Assembly: GCF_030466405.1 (NCBI RefSeq)
Contig: NZ_JAGGJF010000003.1
Coordinates: 335,326-399,325 of the forward strand
From: Pseudidiomarina terrestris
GTDB taxonomy: Bacteria > Pseudomonadota > Gammaproteobacteria > Enterobacterales > Alteromonadaceae
Reading direction: 5' to 3'
Length of the DNA: 64,000 nucleotides
Shown: positions 36,039 through 47,329 of the stretch, one piece after another
Numbering within the stretch: position 1 is the first letter of the stretch
Layout of the letters: each line of letters opens with the position of its first letter
Translations under genes and position numbers: made by a program
Notes under the pieces: model-generated
Told to the model about the DNA's origin: nothing
The model's database searches: none
Seen by the model: the letters and a program-made list of their open reading frames with translations, nothing else

Positions 36039-36428
36039 TTAATCGTGAACAAGAACCACTAAGCCATGGTCGCGCACCGACAGGTACTCAACTTTCCCTG
36101 ACCCAGAGTGTACGGCAGCGACCAATAGTTCGTCGCCATGGCGCATTACCGAAGACGTAAGTAACCACTCACTGTGTACGGGGCCTTTTATGGATTGGGG
36201 CGCTTCGTTACTGTTTAGGTGACGCTTCAGCTCCTGTACCGTTGGCAGGCGCCAGTTTACTTCAGTGTCGAGTTGGCCGATGGCGACCTTGGCTTGATTC
36301 CACTGCCACCGTTGCGCTGCGCCGGTACATTCGTTAGCCATTAAGGTCTGACCGAGCAGACATGGGTACCATGTCAGCTTCGGCGGAGTCGCTGTGAGTA
36401 ATGCGCTAAACATCAATGCAATCAGCAT
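36039..36428 (-). CDS. DUF1566 (Lcl C-terminal domain) secreted protein
   Basis: The 129-residue product has an N-terminal hydrophobic signal (LIALMFSALLTATPP) and a DUF1566-type domain: the WNQAKVAIGQL and NWRLPTVQELKRHL blocks, with WLLTSSV later. Two cysteines (YPCLLGQTLMANECTG) may pair outside the cytoplasm. The domain occurs in surface and secreted proteins without a fixed function. The DUF423 gene lies 12 bp upstream on the same strand. Confidence 0.68.
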   Translation of the reverse strand: MLIALMFSALLTATPPKLTWYPCLLGQTLMANECTGAAQRWQWNQAKVAIGQLDTEVNWRLPTVQELKRHLNSNEAPQSIKGPVHSEWLLTSSVMRHGDELLVAAVHSGSGKVEYLSVRDHGLVVLVHD

Positions 36429-36440
36429 CAGACAACGACC

Positions 36441-36812
36441 TCAGAACTCTTTTAGCATGGCCCAGAAGATCCAGATCCAGCCGATAATAAAGCAAGCGCC
36501 GCCAATTGGCGTGACTGGACCAAAGAACTTGGCTCCGGTTACTGCCAGCAGATAGAGGCTACCTGAGAATAGAATAATACCGGCCAGCAGCAGCCAGCCA
36601 CCGGTGCGCAGCCCGGTGGCCTGCGGATACGGAAGTAACAGCGCCGCAACTAGCAACAACCCTAGCGCATGATAAATCTGGTACTGTACACCGGTTTGGA
36701 ATACCGCGAGCATTTCGGGACTCAGTTTGCCTTTTAAACCATGTGCCCCGAATGCACCAAGAATTACCCCAAGTGCCATATTGATTGCGCCTAACATTGC
36801 GAATAACTTCAT
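36441..36812 (-). CDS. DUF423 family membrane protein (YgdD-like)
   Basis: The 123-residue, four-helix inner-membrane protein has the DUF423 hallmark LGAINMALGVILGAFGAHGL and the TGVQYQIYHALGLLL segment. The ATG at 36812 follows AAGGAT and gives the usual length; the frame to 36860 overlaps the upstream divergent promoter region and is not needed. The role is unknown. Confidence 0.88.
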   Translation of the reverse strand: MKLFAMLGAINMALGVILGAFGAHGLKGKLSPEMLAVFQTGVQYQIYHALGLLLVAALLLPYPQATGLRTGGWLLLAGIILFSGSLYLLAVTGAKFFGPVTPIGGACFIIGWIWIFWAMLKEF

Positions 36813-36871
36813 ACTATCCTTACTCTGAATTCTGATGAGTGTAATCCTAATGTACCGCAAAAGGAGTGAAA

Positions 36872-38155
36872 ATGCGTGTAGAAACAGCGGCAGAAGCCCT
36901 AAGTATTCTCGCCGATAACGACATTATATGGTGTCAGTCGATGGCAGCCACCCCGTATAAATTGCTTGAAGGTCTCGCTGAAATCGCCCCTTCCCGCAAA
37001 AATATGACCCTGCTGCAGTTGCACACTGAACACAGTGAGATGTTAGGCGATGCCGCATTGTCTGGTCACTTAAGGCAGCGCGCATTCTTTGTCGGAAAGT
37101 CCACGCGTGAAGCGGTCAGTGAAGGGCTTGCAGATTATGTGCCGATCTTTTTATCAGAGATCCCAAAACTGTTCCGTTCCGGTGAGCAGCATCTTGATGC
37201 GGTATTGATACAGGTATCGGCACCCGACGCTCACGGTAATTGTAGCTTGGGGATTTCTGTTGAAGCGACGCGCGCGGCGCTGCAGGTGGCAAAAAAAGTG
37301 ATCGCTTGGGTCAATCCAAAGATGCCGCGTACCCATGGCGATTCTTTTGTGCACATGTCACGCATTGATCGCTATTTTGAGCTTGCCCAGGATCTGCCCT
37401 TACACCAGCGTCCTCAGCAAAGTAAGACCACCTTACGTATCGGTGAGCGGGTGGCCGAATTGATTAATGATGGAGACTGTCTGCAAATGGGGATTGGTGC
37501 GATCCCCGACGCGACCCTGGGCTGCCTGACCCATCACCGGGACTTGGGGATCCATACTGAGATGTTCTCTGATGGGGTACTGCCGCTGGTAACAAGTGGT
37601 GTGATCAACAACTCCCGTAAACGCAAGCATCGCGGCCGTATCGTCACGACCTTTGCCATGGGCAGTCAGGAACTGTACGACTTTGTTGACGATAACCCAC
37701 AAGTGGCCTTCCTTGATGTCGAATACACCAACGATACCGCTGTGATCCGTCAGAATAAGCAGGTGATGGCCATCAACAGTGCACTGCAGGTGGATCTGAC
37801 CGGTCAGGTGTGTGCCGATTCAATTGGAACCAAAGTCTATTCGGGGGTTGGCGGGCAAATGGACTTTGTCCGTGGAGCAAGCCTTTCAGAGGGCGGACGT
37901 TCGGTGATTGCCTTGCCGGCGACAGCTGCCGGGGGCCAGATTTCCCGTATTTCCGCCATGCTTGCGCCTGGAGCTGGTGTTGTCACTACTCGTGCTCACG
38001 TGCACTATGTGGTAACTGAATACGGCGTCGCCAATCTGCGCGCGCGCAGCCTCACCGAGCGCGCTGAAGCACTGATTCATATTGCCGCTCCGCAATTTCG
38101 CGAGCAGCTCGCTCGTGACGCGCGCGATGATTGGGGACTACGGGTAAAGATTTAA
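36872..38155 (+). CDS. Acetyl-CoA hydrolase/transferase family protein (class I CoA-transferase)
   Basis: The 427-residue protein resembles 4-hydroxybutyrate or acetate CoA-transferases. It has the catalytic Glu in LGIHTEMFSDGVLPL (Glu230), the QMGIGAIPDATLGCL oxyanion segment, and the C-terminal VTEYGVANLRARSLTERAEALI. Such enzymes move CoA between acyl-CoA and a free acid. The ATG at 36872 has an AGGAG site 5 nt upstream. It stands alone, divergent from DUF423. The acid partner is not known. Confidence 0.85.
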   Translation: MRVETAAEALSILADNDIIWCQSMAATPYKLLEGLAEIAPSRKNMTLLQLHTEHSEMLGDAALSGHLRQRAFFVGKSTREAVSEGLADYVPIFLSEIPKLFRSGEQHLDAVLIQVSAPDAHGNCSLGISVEATRAALQVAKKVIAWVNPKMPRTHGDSFVHMSRIDRYFELAQDLPLHQRPQQSKTTLRIGERVAELINDGDCLQMGIGAIPDATLGCLTHHRDLGIHTEMFSDGVLPLVTSGVINNSRKRKHRGRIVTTFAMGSQELYDFVDDNPQVAFLDVEYTNDTAVIRQNKQVMAINSALQVDLTGQVCADSIGTKVYSGVGGQMDFVRGASLSEGGRSVIALPATAAGGQISRISAMLAPGAGVVTTRAHVHYVVTEYGVANLRARSLTERAEALIHIAAPQFREQLARDARDDWGLRVKI

Positions 38156-38222
38156 CCCGTAGCAGCAATCACAACTACTCATGTGGGGGTACTCCTGATG
38201 CAACGGGCTGGCCCCCCCTTCC

Positions 38223-38236
38223 TTGATATCGATCAA
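38223..38236 (+). promoter_or_regulatory. Perfect FNR/DNR-type box upstream of nirS
   Basis: TTGATATCGATCAA matches the consensus TTGAT-N4-ATCAA exactly. Its centre lies at 38229.5. A -10-like TAGAAT at 38258-38263 predicts a start site near 38270, i.e. the box centred about 40.5 bp upstream, the class II position for activation by FNR-family regulators under low oxygen or nitric oxide. Confidence 0.82.
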
Positions 38237-38281
38237 TTTCATTCTATGCTCTAGTCTTAGAATGATATCAGCTAGCTTTAG

Positions 38282-40395
<2,114 letters not shown>

Positions 40396-40396
<1 letters not shown>

Positions 40397-42591
40397 TGGG
40401 ACAATTCCACAGCAGGCTTGGGTGCGTCTGTAGCGTGGTGATTTGCGCGGTGGCTCTACCAGCCGCCGCGCAGCAAATCAGCAGCGAAGCTACTGAAGAA
40501 ATTCGTCCAGATGAAATTATAACCGTCGTTGCTCATAGACAAGCTCGCGCTGTGAGCGAGGTTGCCGGTACTGTTTCTGTAATCAGTGACGCGGAGCTGG
40601 AACGTGATCTGGTCTTTAATGCGAGCGATTTAATTCGCTATGAAATGGGAGTGGAGTTAGATGACAGTTCTAATCGCTTTGGTTACAGCGGTTTCCGTAT
40701 TCGTGGTGTTGGTGGCAACCGCACCGCCGTTGTCGTCGATCAAGTAGCTATTGCTGATCGTTTTGCCGTCGGTAGCTTTTCTGATACCGGCCGTGGCTTA
40801 CTGGATTTGGGGCTGGCCAACCGCGTGGAGATCTTGCGTGGTCCGGCATCGACACTTTACGGCAGTGATGCTCTGGGCGGCGTTGTCGCTGTGCATACCT
40901 TGGTGGCGGAGGATGTCCTCACCACACCTCAACACGGGACCCGGGTGCGGCTTGGCTTTGGTTCCGATGCCGATCGTGCTTACGGACGGGTGGCAACGGC
41001 ATTGAGCTCAGGTCAGCACAGCTTTTTGCTTGCGGGTGCTGCGAGTTCGCGCGCTGAAAGTGAAGCACAGGGCCTAACGGAGGCTGAACGTGATCCGCAG
41101 GATATCGAGCAAACAGGTGCCTTGCTGAAATGGCAGTACGCCAGCACCTACGGTGAACTGCAACTGAGCTTTGATGCGCTGCGCGAAGAGCGTGAAACTC
41201 AAGTGCGGCATAGCTTAGGTAGCGGACGACAAGCTTCAACCACCGCCCTTCGTGGTGACGACGAGCGCTATGAGTGGCGTTCGATTCTGAGTTTTAACAG
41301 TAGCGCGACGCAATTCTATGATCGTGGCGAATGGCGCGTTTTTTTTCAGCAATCGCAAACCCGGCAGGATTCCTACGAGGAGCGCGGGCGTCTGGCTCAA
41401 CCCTTGTCGATTTATCGCGGTTTCCGTTACGATTACTCTAATTATGGCTTGGCAGCGGACTTAGAGTACGACACCGTTTTTGCCGGCTTGCAGCAGCGTA
41501 TCGGGTATGGCTTTGAGTGGTCTCAGGCGGAGGTATGGGACGAGCGTGACGCCTGGCAGTTCAACCAAAGTACGCAGGAGTCGACCAAGACTTTGCTGGG
41601 CGAGACCTTCCCGTTGCGTGACTTCCCACGCAGCGAAATTTCCGAACTGGGGCTATACCTGCACGACGAAATTCGCCTCTGGCAGGGCGGGCCGACGCTA
41701 AGTCCGGGGGTACGTTATGAGTATTATGATCTGGCCACTCAGCAAGACTCATTGTTCCAAAGCCGTTATCCGGATACCGAGGTGACGGACCTGACGCATA
41801 CCGCGTGGTTGCCCAAACTCGGTTTGCTCTGGCCTGTCAGCACCAACGCAGAGTGGTTTGCTCAGTACGCCCGGGGCTACCGCGCACCGCCGTTTGCCGA
41901 TGTAAATGTTGGTCTGTATTACCCACAATTTCGTGTTCTTGCCATAGCCAATCCAGATCTTAAGCCAGAACGTGGGTATACTTTTGAGACAGGCCTGCGC
42001 TGGCGCTCTATTGACACGCAGCTAAGCGCTACCCTGTATCATAATCGTTTCAGTGACTTCATTGATAGCCGAGCTGCACAAGGCTTCGACCCGCAGCGAC
42101 AGCTATTAATTTTTCAGTCGGTGAACCGCGATCAGGTCATTATTGAGGGCGTTGAGTTGAGATGGCAGCAACAGTGGCACCCCAACTGGGCTTCCGAGTT
42201 CTGGCTCGATTACAGTGACGGCGAAGATCGCGCGACCGGACAGAGCCTGCCGAGCCTGAGCCCTCCCTCATTGCTCGCCGACGTGACCTATCAGGCGTCA
42301 TCAGGAGACTGGGAAACACGGCTTATTCTGCGAGCGCAAAAAGGGCAAAAGCAACTCTATGATGCAGATAATGCCCCTCTCTTTGCCGCACCGGGCTACG
42401 CCACCATGGATTGGTTAGTGCAATGGTTTCCCAGCCACCAACTGCAGCTGGGCGCCGGTGTCTTTAACCTGACGGATCGTCGCTACTGGAGTACTGCGCA
42501 GGTCGGTAATTACCCCCAAGATGACCCGATTTTACCGCTTATGGCGGCGCCGGGTCGGCATGTTCGCGCGACATTGAACTATCGCTTCTAG
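40396..42591 (+). CDS. TonB-dependent outer-membrane receptor (heme/hemoglobin-like)
   Basis: The 731-residue protein starts at ATG 40396, which overlaps the nirS stop (TGATG), so translation is coupled. It has a signal peptide (CAVALPAAAQQ), a TonB box-like DEIITVVAH, a plug domain (GFRIRGVGGNRTAVVVDQVA, then RVEILRGPASTLYGSDALGG) and a 22-strand barrel ending in aromatic YRF. GYRAPPF and NPDLKPERGYTFETG match the heme-receptor FRAP/NPDL region, but the His usually found between these two boxes is absent. Heme or a metal needed for nitrite respiration is a plausible ligand; this is inferred from the operon. Confidence 0.85.
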
Positions 42592-42610
42592 TAAATAATT
42601 AAAAAATTTA

Positions 42611-42639
42611 TTGACAACCGTGCCGTTCGCCTCTATATC
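42611..42639 (+). promoter_or_regulatory. Sigma-70 promoter of maoP
   Basis: TTGACA at 42611-42616, a 17-bp spacer and TATATC at 42634-42639. The predicted start lies near 42646, about 55 bp before the ATG. Confidence 0.65.
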
Positions 42640-42663
42640 GTCAGTGTCGCAAAGAGGCGAACG
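42624..42663 (+). promoter_or_regulatory. 11-bp perfect inverted repeat across the maoP promoter
   Basis: Arms CGTTCGCCTCT (42624-42634) and AGAGGCGAACG (42653-42663) are separated by 18 bp. The left arm covers the end of the spacer and first -10 base; the right arm lies just after the start site. It could be an operator whose two halves flank the -10/+1 region. RNA folding alone is less likely, since the left arm would not be transcribed. Confidence 0.55.
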
Positions 42664-42700
42664 AATTTCCCTGTAGTTGTTGGTCTGGAGGAAGGCACAA

Positions 42701-43066
42701 ATGGCAACGATCAACCGTGATCAAATCACTAAGAAGGCGTTTAACGACTTCAAAAACTATCCGTACGGATTTGCCCGTTCTGGTGACTTTTCAATTCGTG
42801 AAAGTGACGTGCTGAGCAAGCATGGTAGCTTAATTGCTGCACTGATCAATGGCGAAGTTGAGCCTATGTCAGCAGAAGAGCAATCGCTACTGGCAGTCGC
42901 GCGTGGCGAAAAAGCAGCCGAATCAGACATCGAAAAAGCCTGGTCGAAATATCAGGCACGCATCAATCGACCCAAGGTCGGCAGTATGTATGGGCGCAGC
43001 CGTTACGCCGACGAATCCTTTGAAGTGTCGAGCAGCGACGATGAAGACTTGGTCGTCGAGGATTAA
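42701..43066 (+). CDS. maoP: MaoP family (DUF413) macrodomain Ori organisation protein
   Basis: The 121-residue protein matches MaoP/YifE: FKNYPYGFARSGDFSIRESD, then VLSKHGSLIAALINGEVEPM and WSKYQARINRPKV. In E. coli MaoP acts with the maoS site to confine the Ori macrodomain. The ATG at 42701 has GGAGGAAGG upstream; the frame to 42677 is not needed. The C-terminus is an acidic tail (SSSDDEDLVVED). It is convergent with purD across a terminator hairpin. Confidence 0.88.
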   Translation: MATINRDQITKKAFNDFKNYPYGFARSGDFSIRESDVLSKHGSLIAALINGEVEPMSAEEQSLLAVARGEKAAESDIEKAWSKYQARINRPKVGSMYGRSRYADESFEVSSSDDEDLVVED

Positions 43067-43102
43067 TAAAAAAGCCGCGGGCGAGGCATCTCGCGCGCGG
43101 CT
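43066..43102 (-). terminator. Terminator of the purH-purD operon
   Basis: A nested stem (AGCCGCG with CGCGGCT outside, GCGAG with CTCGC inside, GCAT loop) is followed on the minus strand by TTTTTTATT. It lies just past the purD stop and just after maoP, so it may act on both strands. Confidence 0.8.
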
Positions 43103-43119
43103 GTTTGCAGTGCAAATGT

Positions 43120-44406
43120 TTACTGTTCGCGAGCGATCGCCCGGTGAGCAATATCAGTGCGGTAATACACATCTTCCCAGTTGATTTTACTGACTCCGGC
43201 ATAAGCCTTTTGTTGCGCCAGTTGCACGCTATCGGCAATTGCCGTGACGCATAATACACGGCCACCAGAGGTCACAATTGAGCCGTCGTCCAGCGCTTTA
43301 GTGCCGGCATGAAAGACTTTTGTGTCGTTGGTGTCAGCATCATCTAAGCCTTCAATCGTCTTACCTTTTGCATAGCTGTCTGGATAACCGCCGGCGGCCA
43401 TGACCACACCAACAGTGGCGCGTGGATCAAAATCAATGACCTCCTGATCCAGCTGTTGTTTGCAGGCGGCCAGGCAGAGTTCGACCAGGTCGGATTGCAG
43501 GCGCATCATGATCGGCTGTGTCTCAGGATCACCGAAACGGCAGTTGTATTCGAGAACTTTTGCTGTGCCATCGGGTGCAATCATCAAGCCAGCGTAAAGA
43601 AAGCCGCTGTAGGGATGCCCCTCTGCAGCCATGCCCTCAACCGTCGGCGCGATAACATGGTCCATCACCCAGTTGTGAACATCAGGCGTGACCACAGGTG
43701 CTGGCGAATAGGCGCCCATGCCACCGGTGTTTGGTCCTTTATCACCATTGTCGCGGGCTTTATGGTCCTGGCTGCTGGCAAATGCCAGTGCGGTTTTGCC
43801 ATCGACCATGACGATAAAGCTGGCCTCTTCACCCACCAGAAACTCTTCGATAACGACCCGGCTCCCGGCCTCACCAAAGCGATTGCCTGCCAGCATGTCG
43901 TCAATAGCGGCAAAGGCTTGCGCTTCGGTCTCGGCGATAATGACACCTTTACCGGCGGCCAAGCCATCAGCCTTAATTACGATGGGCGTGCCTTGCTGTT
44001 CTACGTAAGCTTTGGCCTCGTCGATAGCGGTAAAAGTTCCATAAGCTGCTGTTGGAATAGAGTGGCGCGCAAGAAAGTCTTTGCTAAATGCTTTTGAGCC
44101 TTCCAGGCGCGCTGCGCCCTGTGTCGGGCCAAAGATTTTCAAGCCGGCTTCAGTGAAGCGGTCAACAACCCCGGCAACCAAAGGTGCTTCGGGACCGACG
44201 ATGGTCAGGCCGACGTTCTTATCTTGAGCGAACGTCAGTAGTCCATCGATGTCATCTGCAGCCAGATCGATATTCTCCAGCTTTAATTCAGTGGCGGTGC
44301 CGGCGTTACCGGGTGCCACAAACACAGTCTCTACTAACGGCGACTGCGCCGCTTTCCATGCCAAAGCATGTTCACGGCCACCGCCGCCTATCACAAGTAC
44401 ATTCAT
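43120..44406 (-). CDS. purD: Phosphoribosylamine--glycine ligase
   Basis: The 428-residue ATP-grasp enzyme makes glycinamide ribonucleotide in purine synthesis. The start MNVLVIGGGGREHALAWKAA at 44406 is canonical (the open frame to 44484 overlaps the upstream gene's end). VGPEAPLVAGVVDRF, KADGLAAGKGVIIAET and EYNCRFGDPETQPIM are family blocks. It is the last gene of a purH-methyltransferase-purD series. Confidence 0.96.
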   Translation of the reverse strand: MNVLVIGGGGREHALAWKAAQSPLVETVFVAPGNAGTATELKLENIDLAADDIDGLLTFAQDKNVGLTIVGPEAPLVAGVVDRFTEAGLKIFGPTQGAARLEGSKAFSKDFLARHSIPTAAYGTFTAIDEAKAYVEQQGTPIVIKADGLAAGKGVIIAETEAQAFAAIDDMLAGNRFGEAGSRVVIEEFLVGEEASFIVMVDGKTALAFASSQDHKARDNGDKGPNTGGMGAYSPAPVVTPDVHNWVMDHVIAPTVEGMAAEGHPYSGFLYAGLMIAPDGTAKVLEYNCRFGDPETQPIMMRLQSDLVELCLAACKQQLDQEVIDFDPRATVGVVMAAGGYPDSYAKGKTIEGLDDADTNDTKVFHAGTKALDDGSIVTSGGRVLCVTAIADSVQLAQQKAYAGVSKINWEDVYYRTDIAHRAIAREQ

Positions 44407-44434
44407 GTCGTTTAGGACTCTCTTGTTTTGCTTA

Positions 44435-45286
44435 TCAAGATGATTCAGGTTTCTTAAATTTAAGGGTAAAGCGGTCGCTCTCACCGATGTCTATGTAACG
44501 TTGCAGGTCTTCCTCGCCCAATCCTAAAGTGGGTGGCAAGGTCCAGACACCGCGTGGATAATCAGCTGTATCCAACGGATTGGCATTGACGTCACTGGAA
44601 TCGACAAATACAAATCCAGCTGCTTTTGCTGCTTCAATCGCGACACTTTCTTTCATATAACCCGAGCTTTCCATGTGCGCATCAGGCCGATCTGCCGGTA
44701 ACCGGTGGTCGACAACACCAAGGATGCCGCCTGGCTTCAGGGCTGTATAAAAGCTCTCAAAAGCGCTTTGCACGGCTTCTATGCCACCGTTCATGTACCA
44801 GTTATGCAGGTTGCGGAAAGTTAGTACGCGGTCCGCGCTCCCTGGTGGAGCAATTTCACTGTCGCCGCTTGGCGCAAACTCTGTCATGACCACTGCGCTG
44901 AAGGCGGGATCATTGGCAACACGCTCCGCAAACTGTTCGCGTGAGTTGACGTAATAGTCGCGGGTTTCTGATTGTGCGAAATGGGCGGCGTAGAGCTTAC
45001 CGTTTTCCTTCAGGTAAGGTGCCAGTATTTCCGTGTACCAGCCGCCGCCGGGCCAGATCTCAACCACGGTCATGTCAGGTTGTACATTGAAAAAGCGTAG
45101 GGTTTCGATTGGGTTGCGGTAAACATCACGTTCAAGGTTACTGGTGTCACGGGCAGGATTCTCGTTCACCGCCTGCTCGAGTGTCATGCCATCTGAAGCG
45201 GCCTCAGAAGAGGGCCCGCTATCAGAACAGGCTGCCAGCATAAACAGGCTGGCAGTCATGGTTACTAATGCAAAGAAGTTCTTCAT
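44435..45286 (-). CDS. Lipoprotein with a SAM-methyltransferase-like domain (COG4798 type)
   Basis: The 283-residue protein carries a lipoprotein signal (MKNFFALVTMTASLFMLAAC) and then a class I methyltransferase-like fold: MTVVEIWPGGGWYTEILAPY at the SAM site, ADRVLTFRNLHNWYMNGG, and PGGILGVVDHRLPAD. The SAM-loop is WPGGGW rather than the common GxGxG. An exported protein would have no SAM supply in the periplasm, so either it binds another ligand or the activity has changed. It sits between purH and purD on the same strand, with 28 bp to purD. Function is unknown. Confidence 0.75.
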   Translation of the reverse strand: MKNFFALVTMTASLFMLAACSDSGPSSEAASDGMTLEQAVNENPARDTSNLERDVYRNPIETLRFFNVQPDMTVVEIWPGGGWYTEILAPYLKENGKLYAAHFAQSETRDYYVNSREQFAERVANDPAFSAVVMTEFAPSGDSEIAPPGSADRVLTFRNLHNWYMNGGIEAVQSAFESFYTALKPGGILGVVDHRLPADRPDAHMESSGYMKESVAIEAAKAAGFVFVDSSDVNANPLDTADYPRGVWTLPPTLGLGEEDLQRYIDIGESDRFTLKFKKPESS

Positions 45287-45353
45287 ATCGTTATCCTTTC
45301 TATGTCATAAGGTCTTTATAATCCTAGACGTAGGATAGCTTCTCGGCAATCTA

Positions 45354-46934
45354 TTAATGACGAAAGTGGCGCATACCAGTAAACACCATGGCAATTCCGT
45401 GCTCATCGGCGGCTTTAATGATCTCTTCATCACGAATAGAGCCACCTGGCTGAATGATAGCCTTAATGCCTGCAGCAGCGGCTGCATCGATACCGTCCCG
45501 GAATGGAAAGAAGGCGTCGGACGCCATGACACTGCCAGCGACCTCAAGATTTTCATCGGCGGCTTTGATACCAGCGATTTTGGCACTGTAGACGCGGCTC
45601 ATCTGCCCAGCTCCGACACCTATGGTCATGCCGTCTTTGGCGTAGACGATGGCATTTGATTTCACGAATTTGGCGACCTTCCAACAAAACAACAGATCTT
45701 TGAGCTGATCCGCGGTCGGTTGTGCCTTACTGACCACTTTCAGGTCGGCTTCGCTCACTGCGCCCAAGTCATTGTCCTGCACCAGTAACCCGCCATTTAC
45801 GCGTTTAAAATCCAGCGCCGGACTGCGTTCAGCAGGCCACTGTCCGGACGACAGCAGGCGCACGTTTGCTTTACTGGCAACGATTTGCTGCGCGTCTTCG
45901 CTAACACTTGGCGCGATAATCACTTCGACAAACTGGCGCTCGATAATGGCCTGTGCTGTGGCCTTATCCAGCTCACGGTTAAACGCGATAATGCCACCAA
46001 AGGCTGAGGTTGGGTCAGTTTTAAAAGCTCGATCATAAGCGTCTGTACAGGTTTCGCCAATGGCAACACCGCACGGGTTAGCATGCTTTACGATGACACA
46101 AGCTGGGTCCTGAAACGACTTCACACATTCCAGCGCAGCGTCGGTGTCGGCAATATTATTGAAAGACAGCTCTTTACCCTGCAGTTGCACTGCGGTGGCC
46201 ACAGAAGCTTCGTGAGGCTGCGCTTCAGCATAAAAGGCGGCCTGTTGATGGCTGTTCTCGCCGTAACGCAAATCTTGCTTCTTTTCGTACTGGGCGTTGA
46301 AGGTGCGGGGAAACTTACTGTCCTGCTTGGGCAAGCGTGCACCAAAATGATTCGCAATCATGCCATCGTACTGAGCGGTATGTTCAAAGGCACGGATAGC
46401 CAGATCAAAACGGGTGTCGAAGGTCAGACTATTATCATGGGCATCCATCTCGAGAATGACCCGTTCGTAATCTCTGGCGTTCACGACAATAGTCACGTCC
46501 TGATGGTTTTTCGCTGCAGCGCGAACCATCGTTGGCCCACCAATATCGATGTTCTCGACGGCGTCCTGATGCGAGCAGTTTGGCTTAGCAACCGTCTGGG
46601 CAAACGGGTAGAGGTTAACCACGACCATGTCGATAGCAGCGATATCCTGCTCTTTCATGACCTCATCGTCTTTACCGCGACGGCCGAGAATACCACCATG
46701 AATTTTTGGATGAAGGGTTTTCACCCGGCCGTCCATGATTTCCGGCTGGCCAGTGTGCTCAGAAACATCGGTGACGTCGATATTATGTTGACGCAATAAT
46801 TTGGCGGTGCCGCCGGTAGATAAAATTTGCACGCCGCGTTTGCGTAAGGCTTCGGCAAATTCGACAATACCTGTTTTATCAGAAACACTGAGAAGAGCGC
46901 GTTGAATTGGTCGGAATTCCATCATGGTCACCAT
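45354..46934 (-). CDS. purH: Bifunctional AICAR formyltransferase / IMP cyclohydrolase
   Basis: The 526-residue enzyme performs the last two steps of IMP synthesis. The IMP cyclohydrolase domain (residues 1-200) has [29 protein letters not shown] and [15 protein letters not shown]. The AICAR transformylase domain has [15 protein letters not shown] with the catalytic Lys-His, and ends [21 protein letters not shown]. Possible starts are the ATG at 46934 or the paired ATGs at 46925/46922; the last fits the E. coli N-terminus best. No PurR site was recognised. Confidence 0.95.
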   Translation of the reverse strand: MVTMMEFRPIQRALLSVSDKTGIVEFAEALRKRGVQILSTGGTAKLLRQHNIDVTDVSEHTGQPEIMDGRVKTLHPKIHGGILGRRGKDDEVMKEQDIAAIDMVVVNLYPFAQTVAKPNCSHQDAVENIDIGGPTMVRAAAKNHQDVTIVVNARDYERVILEMDAHDNSLTFDTRFDLAIRAFEHTAQYDGMIANHFGARLPKQDSKFPRTFNAQYEKKQDLRYGENSHQQAAFYAEAQPHEASVATAVQLQGKELSFNNIADTDAALECVKSFQDPACVIVKHANPCGVAIGETCTDAYDRAFKTDPTSAFGGIIAFNRELDKATAQAIIERQFVEVIIAPSVSEDAQQIVASKANVRLLSSGQWPAERSPALDFKRVNGGLLVQDNDLGAVSEADLKVVSKAQPTADQLKDLLFCWKVAKFVKSNAIVYAKDGMTIGVGAGQMSRVYSAKIAGIKAADENLEVAGSVMASDAFFPFRDGIDAAAAAGIKAIIQPGGSIRDEEIIKAADEHGIAMVFTGMRHFRH

Positions 46935-46980
46935 TAAGAGTCACTAACTGTTTAGTCGGAAAGTTTCTATTCTGCAAATA

Positions 46981-47007
46981 AAAAAGAGCACACAAGGCGC
47001 TCTTTTT
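46981..47007 (-). terminator. Terminator of dusB-fis
   Basis: A 9-bp stem (AAAAAGAGC and GCTCTTTTT) with a 9-nt loop starts 10 bp after the fis stop and runs into a T-rich tract on the minus strand. Confidence 0.8.
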
Positions 47008-47016
47008 CAGGGGCAC

Positions 47017-47310
47017 TTAGTTCATGCCGTATTTTTTCAGTTTCTTACGCAGCGTACCACGGTTGATACCTAACATGGTTGCGGCGCGAGTTTGATTACC
47101 GCGAGTGTACGTCATGACCTCTTCCAATAGCGGCGCTTCCAGCTCAGCGAGCACCAACTCGTACAATTCCTCAGGGTCGTGTCCGTCAAGTTGCTTAAGG
47201 AACGAGTTCATTGCTTGTTTTACTGAGTCACGCAGCGGTTTTGGCTGGGCGTTGTTACCAATCGTCGTGAAAGGTGAAACTCGGTCACGATTTCCATTTT
47301 GATCAAACAT
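47017..47310 (-). CDS. fis: DNA-binding protein Fis
   Basis: The 97-residue nucleoid protein and rRNA-promoter activator has the conserved C-terminal helix-turn-helix ([20 protein letters not shown], then [17 protein letters not shown]). The N-terminal part with the beta-hairpin arms is less conserved (98 aa in E. coli). It lies 19 bp downstream of dusB, the universal gammaproteobacterial dusB-fis operon. Confidence 0.97.
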   Translation of the reverse strand: MFDQNGNRDRVSPFTTIGNNAQPKPLRDSVKQAMNSFLKQLDGHDPEELYELVLAELEAPLLEEVMTYTRGNQTRAATMLGINRGTLRKKLKKYGMN

Positions 47311-47329
47311 AGGTGCGCTCTATCTCTTC

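Noticed and set aside
38141..38167. Hairpin CTACGGGT / ACCCGTAG at the end of the CoA-transferase gene
   Set aside because: It overlaps the stop codon and has no T run after it, so it is not an intrinsic terminator.
43456..44097. 213-codon plus-strand frame inside purD
   Set aside because: It is antisense to a fully conserved gene and has no ribosome-binding site or recognisable domain.
45321..45336. ATCCTA-GACG-TAGGAT inverted repeat upstream of the lipoprotein methyltransferase
   Set aside because: Short arms, no adjoining promoter or T run that would give it a role; chance is likely.
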